A stretch of DNA of 64,000 bases, from positions 1 through 64,000 of the forward strand of contig LDWW01000021.1 of NCBI GenBank assembly GCA_001045525.1, in the 5' to 3' direction. Source of the DNA: Chitinispirillum alkaliphilum (GTDB lineage Bacteria > Fibrobacterota > Chitinivibrionia > Chitinivibrionales > Chitinispirillaceae). The translations under genes were made by a program, and so were the position numbers. Positions 9,184 through 19,267 of the stretch are shown piece by piece (the first letter of the stretch is position 1; each line of letters opens with the position of its first letter). The notes below the pieces were generated by a model. The model made no database searches, was not told where the DNA came from, and saw only the letters and a program-made list of their open reading frames with translations.

Positions 9184-9453
9184 TCAAGCACCTCCAATCA
9201 TATCAAATGCATCCTTGATCTGAACAAGAACATCAGATATATCTTTTTGCTCATCTAGACTCCATATCCATTTTTCCTTTAACGCAAATTGAAGAGATTT
9301 TTGTGATTCCCTAAGAAACTCGGTGGCTGAACCAAAATAAAATTCTGTTGCATAAGCAATTGCAATAGACAAATTTCGGTTTCCTCGGGAGTTTGCTTTC
9401 TCCGCCAGAATTTGAAGAAATTCAAGTAATTCATCGTTGTCCTTAAGTTTCAT
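9184..9453 (-). CDS. Putative immunity protein of the long Rhs protein
   Basis: An 89-aa helical, soluble protein starting 16 nt after the stop of the 1960-aa Rhs gene, the usual place for a cognate immunity gene. No family is recognised and no signal or membrane segment is visible, which suggests a cytoplasmic toxin target. Confidence 0.62.
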   Translation of the reverse strand: MKLKDNDELLEFLQILAEKANSRGNRNLSIAIAYATEFYFGSATEFLRESQKSLQFALKEKWIWSLDEQKDISDVLVQIKDAFDMIGGA

Positions 9454-9469
9454 ATCCCCTCATTTATAG

Positions 9470-12400
9470 TCATTTCATGTAGAACCAATCGATCTTAACT
9501 CCTCCAGGTTGGGCAACAGCCTCCATTTTACCACCAGTGTTTGAGCCAATACCTGGAGCACTTCGAGTGATAATATCAGAACCTTGTTTGTAACTTCCTC
9601 CCATAATAAAACGATAACCCCCATTTGTACCTTGTGGCATTCCCATATCCTTTGCATATCCGGGATTATGGGCAGGATTTTTTAAAGACCAGAATTGAGG
9701 CGCTCTTGTATTCTGAAAACCAGTTGTTCCCGTTCTATAGAGTTGAGCACCACTTTTAACTTGATCTAAAGCAGTAATTGCTTCTGGACTCGTAGATTGA
9801 GTTGCTCTTCCATGTGCAGTTAATACACTCTTTGGGACAGTTTTACCCGGAACACCTCCATTTGACACAGGAACAGTCTTTATTTGGTTACCCGAACTAC
9901 TCTTTGCAGCAGCAACACCGCCTACAACCATCAACCCAACATTTATACCTGTAGCATATCTTTCACCTCTAACAACCCATTTGTCATAATTCCAACATCC
10001 ATCTCTGAAACCATCTTGTGAAGCTGCAATAATAAGACCTAAAGATCCTTGCCATGTGTCGGTAATTCTTCCCCTTGCTTCGAGCTGTGCTAACCAAAAT
10101 CGCTGTCTTTCTACTTCAAGCTTTCTTTTTTCACCTTGTACTCTTTCATAATCCCTTTTTATGCACTCAAAAGATAATAACCCATCGTCAGCAAAGAGAT
10201 TTCTTGCTTCTGCCCAAGCAGAATAAAACCTAACTTCCCATTCACTTGGCACTGCGGCTATAAAAGATCCATCTGGTTTTAACCAATCAGGATCTTCCTC
10301 ATTGCTAAAAGAAAGATAATTCCTACTCTCCCTCCCATCCGGATCCAACAACCCCACCGGATTCCCCCGCACATACTCATACAAATTCAACCCATCCACC
10401 GGCCCCGCCGGATCCGCACTCAGCCACCTTCCGATCCAGGCCGCATAGTACCTTGCTCCATAATAATACAACCCGGTCGCTTCATCCCGCTCTTTCCCGG
10501 TATACCGGTATTCCTTTAGTTTGACTTCTTTCTGGTTTGTTCCACAAGTAAAAGAAGTCCCTCCGTAGGGGAAGTACTCTTCATAGGAGATTAAAGCTCC
10601 TGTATCGTTAAGCTCAAGAGATGCACTTCCAAGATGATTCCCATACTGGTATCGGATCTTGTTTTTGTTCAAATCACTCGGTGAATCAGTCTCTCGCAAG
10701 AAGTCATCCTGCATCCAGTGATTAACAATAGCGATGCGGGATGTATCATCCATCACATGGTGATCGTACCGTTCCAATATCAAAGAGCTGCCGGTGCTGA
10801 TACGCCTGATCTCAACACCACCAAGATAGATTTTCTCTATCTTTTCACCATTAGCAATAGTAATCTTTCTGACTCTGTTACCGCCACCATCATAAATATA
10901 ATACTCAGCATCATCAATGCCACCTGGGCGTTTTATAATCGTTGCTTTGGAGATGTTATCACGGTAATTCCAATTAATTTCGGCTAAATGCTCAAGTTCT
11001 GTGCAGTTTCCGTTAAGATCAAAATAGGATAGGATCGTTCCTGTCATTGTATCAGGAACAGCTCTGTTTGAACCGGAATCTACCTTTATGTTTCTGGTGA
11101 AACTTCGGGTACTATCAGATGCTAAATGCTGTATTCGGGTGAGATTGTTGCCTTTACCGTAACTGTAAGTTCTGGTGTAGTTTGCAAGAGCGTTAGCATC
11201 ATTGATATTTGCCAGATGCTGATTAAACCACTCATCTCCGTGCTGAGGAGTGTTCTGGTTTAAACCCCTGTGCTCGCGACCGGTCGCCCGGGTTAATCGA
11301 TAAAGTGCATCATATTCAAAAGTGCATTTCGGTACTACTTCCTGGCCTGCATGAAAAACTGTTTTAAACGAATCATCTATGATCTCTACAACATTCCCCA
11401 CAGGATCGTACTCGTATTCGATGTCCTGAAGAAGCGCTGTGTTACCATTCTTTGCTGTTTTTAACGATATAAGCCGGAATGTCTTGTCATCATATTCATA
11501 CTCGGTATGAGTGCCATTGCCGTAATCAATTCGCTCACGCTGACCCTTGGCATTGTGACTTATACCGGTTACAAATTCGGTGAATTCAGTTTCATTTTTA
11601 AGCTGAACTTTTACTTTATTGAGAAGGCCGGATTGGTGGAACACCGATTCGGTAACCGATTCATCAGGTTTTGTTTGCCGGATAACTCTTCCCAAGGCAT
11701 CGTAATATGTGAATGTATCAAAATAATCACCCTCAACGGTATCAACATTCCAGTCAGCCTCTTTTGCATAGTCTGAAGGATCAAGTGCTCTGAGCTTATA
11801 CCGTGATTTAGGCACCTCGCCCTTGAAAGTATATCGCTCAATGAGTGTATACCCTGCTTCATCATAGGTCTGGTACACATGCCCACGAAGGTTCAAAGCC
11901 TCTGCATCTGCTATTCCTTCACCGTAAACAATTCGCTCAACCAGATTGTCGAGCTCATTACCGGTAACATGCTTCTCCAACGGCCTGTGAAGAGCATCGT
12001 AGGTGACAGTTACCGTATGCCCCCTGGAATCAAAACTCTTTAAGGGATTTCCCATAACATTAATAAGATTCCTGTCATCACCGGCATCGATATTTTGAGT
12101 TCTCAGAACCTGATTATCCATATCGTAACTGTAGGTAAACGCAACATTACCTCGTGGATCGGTCACAGTGATAGGATTTCCGGCAATGTCAAAGGTTGAT
12201 ATGGTGGTGAGAGTGTCTTCCTCTGTTGTATCATCAATATTTTTCAGATACTGACTTACTCTGAACTCCCGTCCCATTGCGTCAAGAATAGCCACCGATG
12301 GCGTATTAAAATGCTCGTGCCCCTGCGCATTGTCATTCTGATCAAAACTCCTTACCTCCCACGGTGCATATTCCACACGGGTAAAGTGACCGTCCGGAAG

Positions 12401-15352
12401 ATCGGTTCTTACCACCCGCAGTATTGGATCGTAATGGATAACCGGAGTAACTCCAAAGGTTGAGACAAATTCTTCACTCTGGAACGTATGGGTTGCCGCA
12501 TAGAAAGGCTCATACTGCTTGACCGGTTCTGCCTTGTTGTTATAAACGGTTCTGCCACTCACCAACCACCTCTCAGTGACCTCTTCCTCCACAAAAGAAC
12601 CATCAGGCTGCTTCACCCACGCCTTTCCCGGCTCCACCTTTAATTTACTTTGCAGCTCCCGCCCAAACCCGTCACTGTAACCCAGACTGATTTGTATTCC
12701 AAGTCCACCTTCGGACTCCTCAGCTTTCGCAGGCGCACCCGGAACCTCATTGACATGACGCTCACGTGCAAGCTGTACAAACTGCACCGGTTCATTTCTA
12801 TCAACATATGCATGAAGATCATAATAGAAAAAGGTGGTGGCAGTTTGCAGAAACCTCCACGGGTTATCGATTATTTCATCAATAGAAACAACACTCTCCC
12901 TTTTGTAATCATCAAGCGAGTTATCCCCCACTCTACGTTCAACCCCGTCAACCTTCTCCGTCCCATACACACTAGTTGCAATCACCATCCCAAGCTCATC
13001 AAATAAAGCCTCCGAAACATTTCCATTGGGATCGGTCAACCGCCACGGCGCAAGATGACGGTAGTCGATTTCTGCTGTGACACTGTTTTGGAGTGCATCC
13101 TCGGTCCTTACCGGTGCAATAAGGTAATCATCCCATGTCACCGTAACCCGCGCACCAAAAGGATCCTCTGTTGCAACGGGCAGATGATACTCCTCCCTGC
13201 TTAGATAATACTGAACAAGACCGGGATTCCAGTAATACCCATCCCGAAATTGATATCCGGCATGCTCCAGATCCTCTTCCCCAACCCCTTCGCCATACAT
13301 CCTCTCCGGAATTTCTGAATCAAATACCGCATGAGCCGTATGATGAAGAAGCCTGTGGCTTCCAACCTGCCCCAATGAAAGTGCATCGCTTTGAGCCTCG
13401 TTCCAGTAATAGTTTTGCGTATGAGTAAGGAGCCGTGCAGTATTGGGAGTTACCACAGAACTGAACGGCAGAATATTATCTAAACACTCCAGAACCTTCT
13501 GTTTCAACGCCTCCACGGTAAGAAACTGCAATGCATCGGGTGATATGCCCAGTTCATATGACAAGTGCTGAATCGGGGTTTGGAGCAGAAAAACCGTTTC
13601 TGTATCGATATGGGAAATATCATTTATCTCAAGAACCGCACTGCCCTTCCTCTGCTGCAGAAACTGCGCATTGCGCCGGGGGTAGACAAGTGATACCTCC
13701 TGACGGACAACACCATACTCATCGGTTTTGATAACCGTACTTTGCGAAATGCGCGGATCGGTGGTTCGATCATACTCATACGTTATGTTCTGTTCCGGAA
13801 GCACCATGCATACTGTGTGCTCATTATGCTCACCACGACCGAGGCGCTGAACCACTTTCACCCTGCCCCTGTTTTCAGTCACAAGATAAGGATTCTCACT
13901 CTCCTCGTCAAACACCTCCTGACGAAGCAACGAGTTTTTAAGAGCACGAACCGCATCAACTATTTCCTGAGCAGTAATACTCTCACGGTCCTCTATCACT
14001 GAATCGGGTAGATCAAATGACTCACTGTCTCCCTGCCAGTATTCCTGTTTGTACTGAGCGGTAACCTTGTTTGCTTTGTACGCGCCGGTGTGATACCACT
14101 CTTTGGTAATCACCGGGGTTACATCAACGGATGCTTCCCCACTACCGATTTTTTCCGAGTCAACGGTCTCCACAAACCCGAATCCATTGAACTCACGCTC
14201 ATTGGGATCAAAATAGCCGTGGGCATACCGGTATCTGCTCCGGTGATGATTATCGCCCACAAGATCGTGAACAGTCACCGAATCCACCACATGCACCGGA
14301 TAAGGAAGCTTTGTAAGCCACGGCCTGCCGGCTGCCTTGTCCGCAAGATACATCTGTACCGATGAACTATAAGAAAACTCGGTAAGTGAGCCCATGTTAT
14401 TGTCAACCGAAACTAAAAGATGGGGTTTTTCTGCAAGCAGATCCACATACGATAACTGCAACGCTCCCGTTCCCGGGCGACTGCTCGACCACACCAGAGA
14501 AAGCGTTCCGGTGCCCTTGAGATCCATAAGTGCAACGGTGGAAAGGGAATCGACAGGAGGGAATACCGGTAACGTCTGTACCTTCCCAAACCGTTCACCG
14601 CTCTCGTTACACCAGTACTCTACTTTGCCGTTACCAAAGTAGAGAAGATCGGTTGTTCCGGTGCCGCTGATATCACCAAGGCGAATGTACTGCTGCTTGA
14701 CTGCACTGCCGTACTGCTCCAGAAGCGGCGAATTCATCATCACTTTCTTGCGCCCGAAATGACCAAAACCCAGGTTCGGCCAGTAGCAAACTTCACCGCT
14801 GCGAATACGGACAATATCTGTCAGCCCGTCACCGGTCATATCTGCAAGATAGATACTCTCTGTGGGATCTGAAAAAACAAGCGCCGGACCCTCCCGCTCA
14901 TCAACCGCCTTGAACACCTCACGCGACTCCCCGTATCCCTCTTCACCCAGTGAAGGATACCACCGCATCACCCGGTCCTCCGTTATAAGCAGATCCCCGC
15001 GCCCGTCTCCGGTAAGATCGATTACACGCTGATTGGGTGATTCCATATCGATAAGTGGTCTTTTAACATATGGAACAAACTCCTCCCACCTGCCGTCACG
15101 GTACTTGAACCACCCATGCATCCCTGCTGCCTGTACACTGAACTCGTTCCAGCCGTCTCCGTTAACATCCGAGAGAGCGACATGATCCTCAGGACCAAGA
15201 TTGGGAAAAGAGGCTGCAACCTCCAGAGGACCAAACTTTCCGTTACCAAGATTTGGTTTATAGTACACCGTTCCATTCTTACGGACAGCTATTCCTGGTA
15301 TCCCTTCACCGTAAAGATCTATACGGTTTTGATTGTTTTCTGCGCCTTGCAT
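9470..15352 (-). CDS. SpvB/TcdB/Rhs polymorphic toxin, N-terminally truncated
   Basis: A 1960-aa protein. Residues ~1-330 are a FG-GAP/VCBS-like propeller with repeated DxxGDG-type motifs (DVNGDG, DLTGDGRGD, DMTGDGLTD, DISGTGTTD). TcdB/SpvB middle regions follow (~330-800), with Rhs/YD repeats from ~950 and the core end YRYTGKERDEATGLYYYGARYY near 1615-1672. Next come a ~140-residue linker shared with orphan cassette 1 (to AAAKS, ~1817) and a ~143-residue toxin tip. The tip has LYRTGTTG, PQFWSLKNP and GGKMEAV, loosely like the R-S-E layout of ADP-ribosyltransferases; that is a guess. Family members start well before this point, and the first residues (NRIDLYGEGIPGI) are mid-propeller. The 5' part has therefore been lost next to the IS at 15.5 kb and the ATG at 15352 may be fortuitous. 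Expression of the truncated gene is uncertain. Confidence 0.85.
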   Translation of the reverse strand: MQGAENNQNRIDLYGEGIPGIAVRKNGTVYYKPNLGNGKFGPLEVAASFPNLGPEDHVALSDVNGDGWNEFSVQAAGMHGWFKYRDGRWEEFVPYVKRPLIDMESPNQRVIDLTGDGRGDLLITEDRVMRWYPSLGEEGYGESREVFKAVDEREGPALVFSDPTESIYLADMTGDGLTDIVRIRSGEVCYWPNLGFGHFGRKKVMMNSPLLEQYGSAVKQQYIRLGDISGTGTTDLLYFGNGKVEYWCNESGERFGKVQTLPVFPPVDSLSTVALMDLKGTGTLSLVWSSSRPGTGALQLSYVDLLAEKPHLLVSVDNNMGSLTEFSYSSSVQMYLADKAAGRPWLTKLPYPVHVVDSVTVHDLVGDNHHRSRYRYAHGYFDPNEREFNGFGFVETVDSEKIGSGEASVDVTPVITKEWYHTGAYKANKVTAQYKQEYWQGDSESFDLPDSVIEDRESITAQEIVDAVRALKNSLLRQEVFDEESENPYLVTENRGRVKVVQRLGRGEHNEHTVCMVLPEQNITYEYDRTTDPRISQSTVIKTDEYGVVRQEVSLVYPRRNAQFLQQRKGSAVLEINDISHIDTETVFLLQTPIQHLSYELGISPDALQFLTVEALKQKVLECLDNILPFSSVVTPNTARLLTHTQNYYWNEAQSDALSLGQVGSHRLLHHTAHAVFDSEIPERMYGEGVGEEDLEHAGYQFRDGYYWNPGLVQYYLSREEYHLPVATEDPFGARVTVTWDDYLIAPVRTEDALQNSVTAEIDYRHLAPWRLTDPNGNVSEALFDELGMVIATSVYGTEKVDGVERRVGDNSLDDYKRESVVSIDEIIDNPWRFLQTATTFFYYDLHAYVDRNEPVQFVQLARERHVNEVPGAPAKAEESEGGLGIQISLGYSDGFGRELQSKLKVEPGKAWVKQPDGSFVEEEVTERWLVSGRTVYNNKAEPVKQYEPFYAATHTFQSEEFVSTFGVTPVIHYDPILRVVRTDLPDGHFTRVEYAPWEVRSFDQNDNAQGHEHFNTPSVAILDAMGREFRVSQYLKNIDDTTEEDTLTTISTFDIAGNPITVTDPRGNVAFTYSYDMDNQVLRTQNIDAGDDRNLINVMGNPLKSFDSRGHTVTVTYDALHRPLEKHVTGNELDNLVERIVYGEGIADAEALNLRGHVYQTYDEAGYTLIERYTFKGEVPKSRYKLRALDPSDYAKEADWNVDTVEGDYFDTFTYYDALGRVIRQTKPDESVTESVFHQSGLLNKVKVQLKNETEFTEFVTGISHNAKGQRERIDYGNGTHTEYEYDDKTFRLISLKTAKNGNTALLQDIEYEYDPVGNVVEIIDDSFKTVFHAGQEVVPKCTFEYDALYRLTRATGREHRGLNQNTPQHGDEWFNQHLANINDANALANYTRTYSYGKGNNLTRIQHLASDSTRSFTRNIKVDSGSNRAVPDTMTGTILSYFDLNGNCTELEHLAEINWNYRDNISKATIIKRPGGIDDAEYYIYDGGGNRVRKITIANGEKIEKIYLGGVEIRRISTGSSLILERYDHHVMDDTSRIAIVNHWMQDDFLRETDSPSDLNKNKIRYQYGNHLGSASLELNDTGALISYEEYFPYGGTSFTCGTNQKEVKLKEYRYTGKERDEATGLYYYGARYYAAWIGRWLSADPAGPVDGLNLYEYVRGNPVGLLDPDGRESRNYLSFSNEEDPDWLKPDGSFIAAVPSEWEVRFYSAWAEARNLFADDGLLSFECIKRDYERVQGEKRKLEVERQRFWLAQLEARGRITDTWQGSLGLIIAASQDGFRDGCWNYDKWVVRGERYATGINVGLMVVGGVAAAKSSSGNQIKTVPVSNGGVPGKTVPKSVLTAHGRATQSTSPEAITALDQVKSGAQLYRTGTTGFQNTRAPQFWSLKNPAHNPGYAKDMGMPQGTNGGYRFIMGGSYKQGSDIITRSAPGIGSNTGGKMEAVAQPGGVKIDWFYMK

Positions 15353-15503
15353 CTTTTGTGCTTGCCTTTAGGGATATTTTGAGTAAAATCAGAGCAATAA
15401 GAATATGGGCGCCTCCCTCCGAGGACTCCTGGCCGGCCCTCCTACGGGCTCGTCGTACCTCCTCGGTGCCGCTATTATAGGGTTGCGCGAAGACGCTCTA
15501 CCC

Positions 15504-17001
15504 TGTTAAGGTGGCACTGTCGCTTAAGAAAGCTCCACCCTCCGTCCTGCCTGGCGCTCTCAAGTGAAGCTATTGTTTTTCTATGGATCCTTACTTTACG
15601 TCTGTATCTTTTACAACCGTTTGGCCATGTACTATCTTTCTTATTTTCTATCGTGCTCTCATGCCCTCGTGCTCTCGTACCCTCGTGCCTCATTGTTAAC
15701 AGAAAGATCTCAAATGTCCAAACCAACAAACAACCACACACTCCAACTGCCGATTATCGATCTCAAAAAACTTCTCCCCCAGGACTTAGCGAAAGTGAAT
15801 GAATACTACCGTATTCTCAAAACTATTCTTATCTCAAAGTTACCAAAACGTATCTCGCTAAACGACCACGAGCGTCATCAACTCGCTTTAGCTGCCCTTG
15901 AGATCAAAAACTGTATTGGACAAAAATCATTCTTTTCACTTGATCTGCTATTCAGTCCAGAAACACTCTTGAAATGGTATCGAAAGATGAAAGCTAAGGC
16001 ATCTACTTACAATAACACTTCCAAAAAACCGGGAAGACCTCCGGTTCCTGATGAAACCGTTAATCTTGCATTAAAACTGGCAAACGATAACACCTGGGGT
16101 TATGAACGAATCTCCGCTGAACTTAAAAAACTCGGTCATGACATATGCCCCAACACCGTAAAAGCAATACTATCGAAAAATGGCATCGCACCGTCTCCAG
16201 ACAGGAATAAACTTTCATGGAAAAAGTTCATCATGTCACACCTTGAAGTCACATGGGCTTGTGACTATTTTACCGAAAAAGTTCTTACACCGGCCGGCTT
16301 TATGACCTGCTATGTGCTTTTCTTCATTCATCTTGGAACGAGAAGAATCCATTTCGCAGGTTGTAGCTACAATCCAGATTACAAATGGGTTGCACAACAA
16401 GGCAGGAATTTTTCCATGTTCCTTGGTGAAAACCCGGAATATAAATGTAAATATCTCATTCACGACAGGGATACTAATTTTATTGCCCTCGATCATGTGT
16501 TGGAAAAAGATAAAATCAAGATCAAAAAGGCCTCTGTAAGATCGCCGTGGCAGAATGGTTACGCTGAACGGGTCGTCAGAGAGTGCCGGGAAGTACTTGA
16601 TTACATGATTATTCTTGGACAATACCACCTGATACACGTTATGAGAAAAATTGAAAAGCACCATAACTTCCAGCGGCCACATCAGGGAATTGAGAACTGT
16701 GTCCCGATGGGTTTTGAATATCCTGATTCTCCCGGAACAATCGATCATATTGAATGTGAAGAGATGCTTGGTGGTATGCTGAAGCATTATTATGTGAAAC
16801 AGGCTGCCTGAAAGTTCACTCCCTCTGACAGAATATTCCACACTGCTATGTATAGCCTTGCGATTGCTATATATGTTCTGTGCTAATTTGCTGATTTTTA
16901 ACCTGAGTTTTCATAGAACGGATGACTTTCAGATGTGTTTACAGGATCTACACGCCTGTATTTTCAGTGGTTTAGGACCATTTTGGTTTTTGCACCTTAC
17001 A
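15504..17001 (+). mobile_element. Complete copy of the rve-type IS repeated through the locus
   Basis: The right end is placed at 17001 because four copies in the window all stop matching at GCACCTTACA. The left end is less sure: TGTTAAGGTGGCAC at 15504 resembles the expected complement TGTAAGGTGCAAAAAC and lies 210 bp before the transposase start. The element lies where the 5' part of the SpvB/Rhs gene should be, with Rhs remnants on both sides. Confidence 0.6.
15714..16811 (+). CDS. Transposase, DDE integrase-core (rve) family
   Basis: The frame is open from 15564, but the family-like protein begins at MSKPTNN (15714), preceded by AGAAAGATCTCAA; 365 aa from that start. The N-terminal part has a helix-turn-helix (TWGYERISAELKKLGHDICP, NTVKAILSKNGIAP). 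The core has D in WACDYFTE, D in LIHDRDTNF and E in NGYAERVVRE, the complete DDE triad, followed by RPHQGIENCVP. It is an IS3/IS481-like single-gene transposase whose exact IS family I cannot name. This is the only uninterrupted copy and probably the source of the remnants at 2.2, 4.8 and 7.5 kb. Confidence 0.88.
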   Translation: MSKPTNNHTLQLPIIDLKKLLPQDLAKVNEYYRILKTILISKLPKRISLNDHERHQLALAALEIKNCIGQKSFFSLDLLFSPETLLKWYRKMKAKASTYNNTSKKPGRPPVPDETVNLALKLANDNTWGYERISAELKKLGHDICPNTVKAILSKNGIAPSPDRNKLSWKKFIMSHLEVTWACDYFTEKVLTPAGFMTCYVLFFIHLGTRRIHFAGCSYNPDYKWVAQQGRNFSMFLGENPEYKCKYLIHDRDTNFIALDHVLEKDKIKIKKASVRSPWQNGYAERVVRECREVLDYMIILGQYHLIHVMRKIEKHHNFQRPHQGIENCVPMGFEYPDSPGTIDHIECEEMLGGMLKHYYVKQAA

Positions 17002-17038
17002 TGATTGTTGTCACTGATTCGTGTTGTTTGGAGCTTGG

Positions 17039-17221
17039 TTAGGCGAAAGGTTTCATCATCATATTCATATTCGGTAAAGTTTGATTACCGTAATCTATTC
17101 TTTTCCGCTGTCCCTTAACATTGTAGCATATGCATGTTACAAAATCGGTAAAATCAGTTTCATTTTTAAGCTGCACCCTAACCTTGTTGAGCGTACCGAA
17201 CGAAATCCCGTAAGTAACCAT
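17039..17221 (-). pseudogene. Rhs core remnant
   Basis: The frame reads LNKVRVQLKNETDFTDFVT and GQRKRIDYGN, almost the same as LNKVKVQLKNETEFTEFVT and GQRERIDYGN in the long Rhs protein. Only ~60 codons remain, directly beyond the right end of the complete IS and upstream of the ankyrin lipoprotein on the same strand. It is probably what is left of a further Rhs copy or of a displaced cassette. Confidence 0.75.
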
Positions 17222-17283
17222 TCGTACTTAGGTTTCACATAATACTGATAACATTCGTATTTACTGTTGAAATAAGTTAGTTT

Positions 17284-18045
17284 TTACCATTCATACTCGG
17301 CCAAAAAGTCTGTTACTTTCTGTTTCCAATATGCGAATTCTTCATTGAGATTATCTGGCTGTGTTTTCATCATATCATACAAATTCCTACCAAACCTATC
17401 GGTTAAAGTTGGATCAGCTCCCAATTTTAACAACCGATAAATAGTATCATATTGATTATGTACCATTCCAGCAGCCATAGGAGTATACCCACCTTTATCC
17501 TGAAGATTAATGTCAGCTCCGAACCGAATCAACAATTCAACAAAATCTTTCTTTCTCGCTGCAACACATACTGATAGAATTGGTCTTGTTTTCAGCGGAA
17601 CAGTTGTGTTCGGGTCTGCTCCGTTTCTTAATAAGAGCTGCAAATAATGTATATCTTTGGCCATAGCCGCAAATGCAACAACCGAATACCCCCGATCATT
17701 TTTAAGATTGGGATCAGCACCATTTCTTATGAGAAATTCAAAGCTATCCTTTCTAAATTTCAGAAAAGCCCAGGTTAAAAAGTTGATACCATCCTTTCCT
17801 TGAGCATTGATATCCAAGCCGTTGTTGATTATGGAACGCATTTTTTTGGTGTTCCCACGTTCGATTGCCTTGGCAAATTCAATCTCCATATCTTTTGAAA
17901 AGAATTCTTCTGCTTTCATTCTTCTCATATTTAATAAAGCTATAAACTGCGATAAACTCTGTGGCATAGGTATATCCTGGTTGCAGGAACAAATAACTGT
18001 AAGAATAGTGATCAAAAGTAATACTTTTGTTATAAGTTTTTTCAT
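17284..18045 (-). CDS. Ankyrin-repeat lipoprotein, candidate immunity protein
   Basis: 253 aa. The N-terminus MKKLITKVLLLITILTVICS ends in a Cys suited to lipidation (VICSC). Four to five ankyrin repeats follow (NNGLDINAQGKDG, RNGADPNLKNDRGYSVVAFA, RNGADPNTT, RFGADINLQDKGGYTPMA, KLGADPTLTDRFGRN). It probably faces the periplasm. Ankyrin proteins are known immunity proteins in polymorphic toxin loci, and this one lies just downstream of an Rhs remnant on the same strand, so it may be an immunity gene whose toxin has been lost. The role is inferred; the fold is clear. Confidence 0.8.
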   Translation of the reverse strand: MKKLITKVLLLITILTVICSCNQDIPMPQSLSQFIALLNMRRMKAEEFFSKDMEIEFAKAIERGNTKKMRSIINNGLDINAQGKDGINFLTWAFLKFRKDSFEFLIRNGADPNLKNDRGYSVVAFAAMAKDIHYLQLLLRNGADPNTTVPLKTRPILSVCVAARKKDFVELLIRFGADINLQDKGGYTPMAAGMVHNQYDTIYRLLKLGADPTLTDRFGRNLYDMMKTQPDNLNEEFAYWKQKVTDFLAEYEW

Positions 18046-18259
18046 AATCTTTAATGTTGCCTTGAAAAAGTGGACAGTTAATTATGCACATTCTACTTTT
18101 TTCAATTTATCTAATTATTGGTGAACAATACCATAAGGTTGAGTGTAGCCTTTGACAGTTGTAATAATTTTCAGTATACTCAAAAAGCTCTTCCCTAACC
18201 TGATTAATATCATTAAAAACATTACCATATGCAACTCTGATAAAAAAAAAGAATTCTGA

Positions 18260-19240
18260 AAAAAGACTCTGATACTGCATTATATCAGCAGTTCCCTTTA
18301 CGGCTCATGCTCTGTGTAAATCCAAATAATTCTATGGAATCTCTGAAGTCTTTGAAAGCATACTGTATATCTCGGTCCGAGTGAAATAGGGCACCCTTTT
18401 TTGGCTGCCTGTGCCAAACAATGCTACGTAACTCTCTAAGCACCCCTTCATGACCCAAAGAGGAGCTGACATCACACCCCACCCATACGAGAACAGAAAT
18501 CTTCAATATCAGCAAGGTACACCCAACCTGATCTTGTCAAAAAATAAGTGATATCAGATACGCTCTGTTTGGCTCACATTGATCAAACCTTCTATTGAGC
18601 AAGGTTTTTGCAACCGAGCTCTTTATGTTTTGAATCAGTTGTAACCTTGGACTTTCTCTTTATCTTTGAACGCAGATCCATTTCCTTCACACTCTTATGA
18701 CATATGAGTAATGTACTTTTTTACCTTTCTTTCGAAGCGCTTCGGTGATCTTGTAGCGACCACTGCGAATTCTTATGATGCTTGAATGTAGAGCGTATAA
18801 GCGCATCAAGCCGCGCTCTCTCCTGTGCACGCTTACTGCAGTACTACTGAACCACTTATAAAAACCACTCCGTGACACCTTCAAAACACGGCACATTTCA
18901 GCAACTCCAAATTTTTTAAGGTGCCCGGCTATGAACGCAAATCTCTGATCGCGTTCATCGAGATATATGCCGACGCTTTTTTTAGGATATCAGTTCCCTC
19001 GTAAGCCTTTCGACTTATTTTTGAGTTTACGGATTTACTCTTGCTCCGGTTTCGTCCTCCCGTTACCAGGAAAAACATTAACGGGGTCAGTTTCAAGCTT
19101 CTGTCTCCATTTGCCACTACACCTTTACAAAGTCAAAATTTGCGCTCTGGCTGAGTTGCTGTAACATCCGGTTTTGATATTGGACGAACCACTTCCCTAC
19201 GAAACTCCAGATCATATTTTTTTCTTTTCATACCCATTGG
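18260..19240 (-). pseudogene. Degenerate IS3-family element (orfA and orfB remnants)
   Basis: In order on the minus strand: the orfA start MGMKRKKYDLEFRREVV (near 19235), an orfB start MCRVLKVSRSGFYKWF at 18896 with GRYKITEALRKKGKKVHYSY, and near 18420-18290 the core end LRSIVWHRQPKKG, FHSDRDIQYAFKDFRD and TQSMSRKGNC. The pieces are in different frames with stops and deletions between them, so the element is dead. A MITE-like copy abuts its 5' side at 19268. Confidence 0.8.
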
Positions 19241-19267
19241 ATACCTCCTTTTAAATATAGTTGGATT

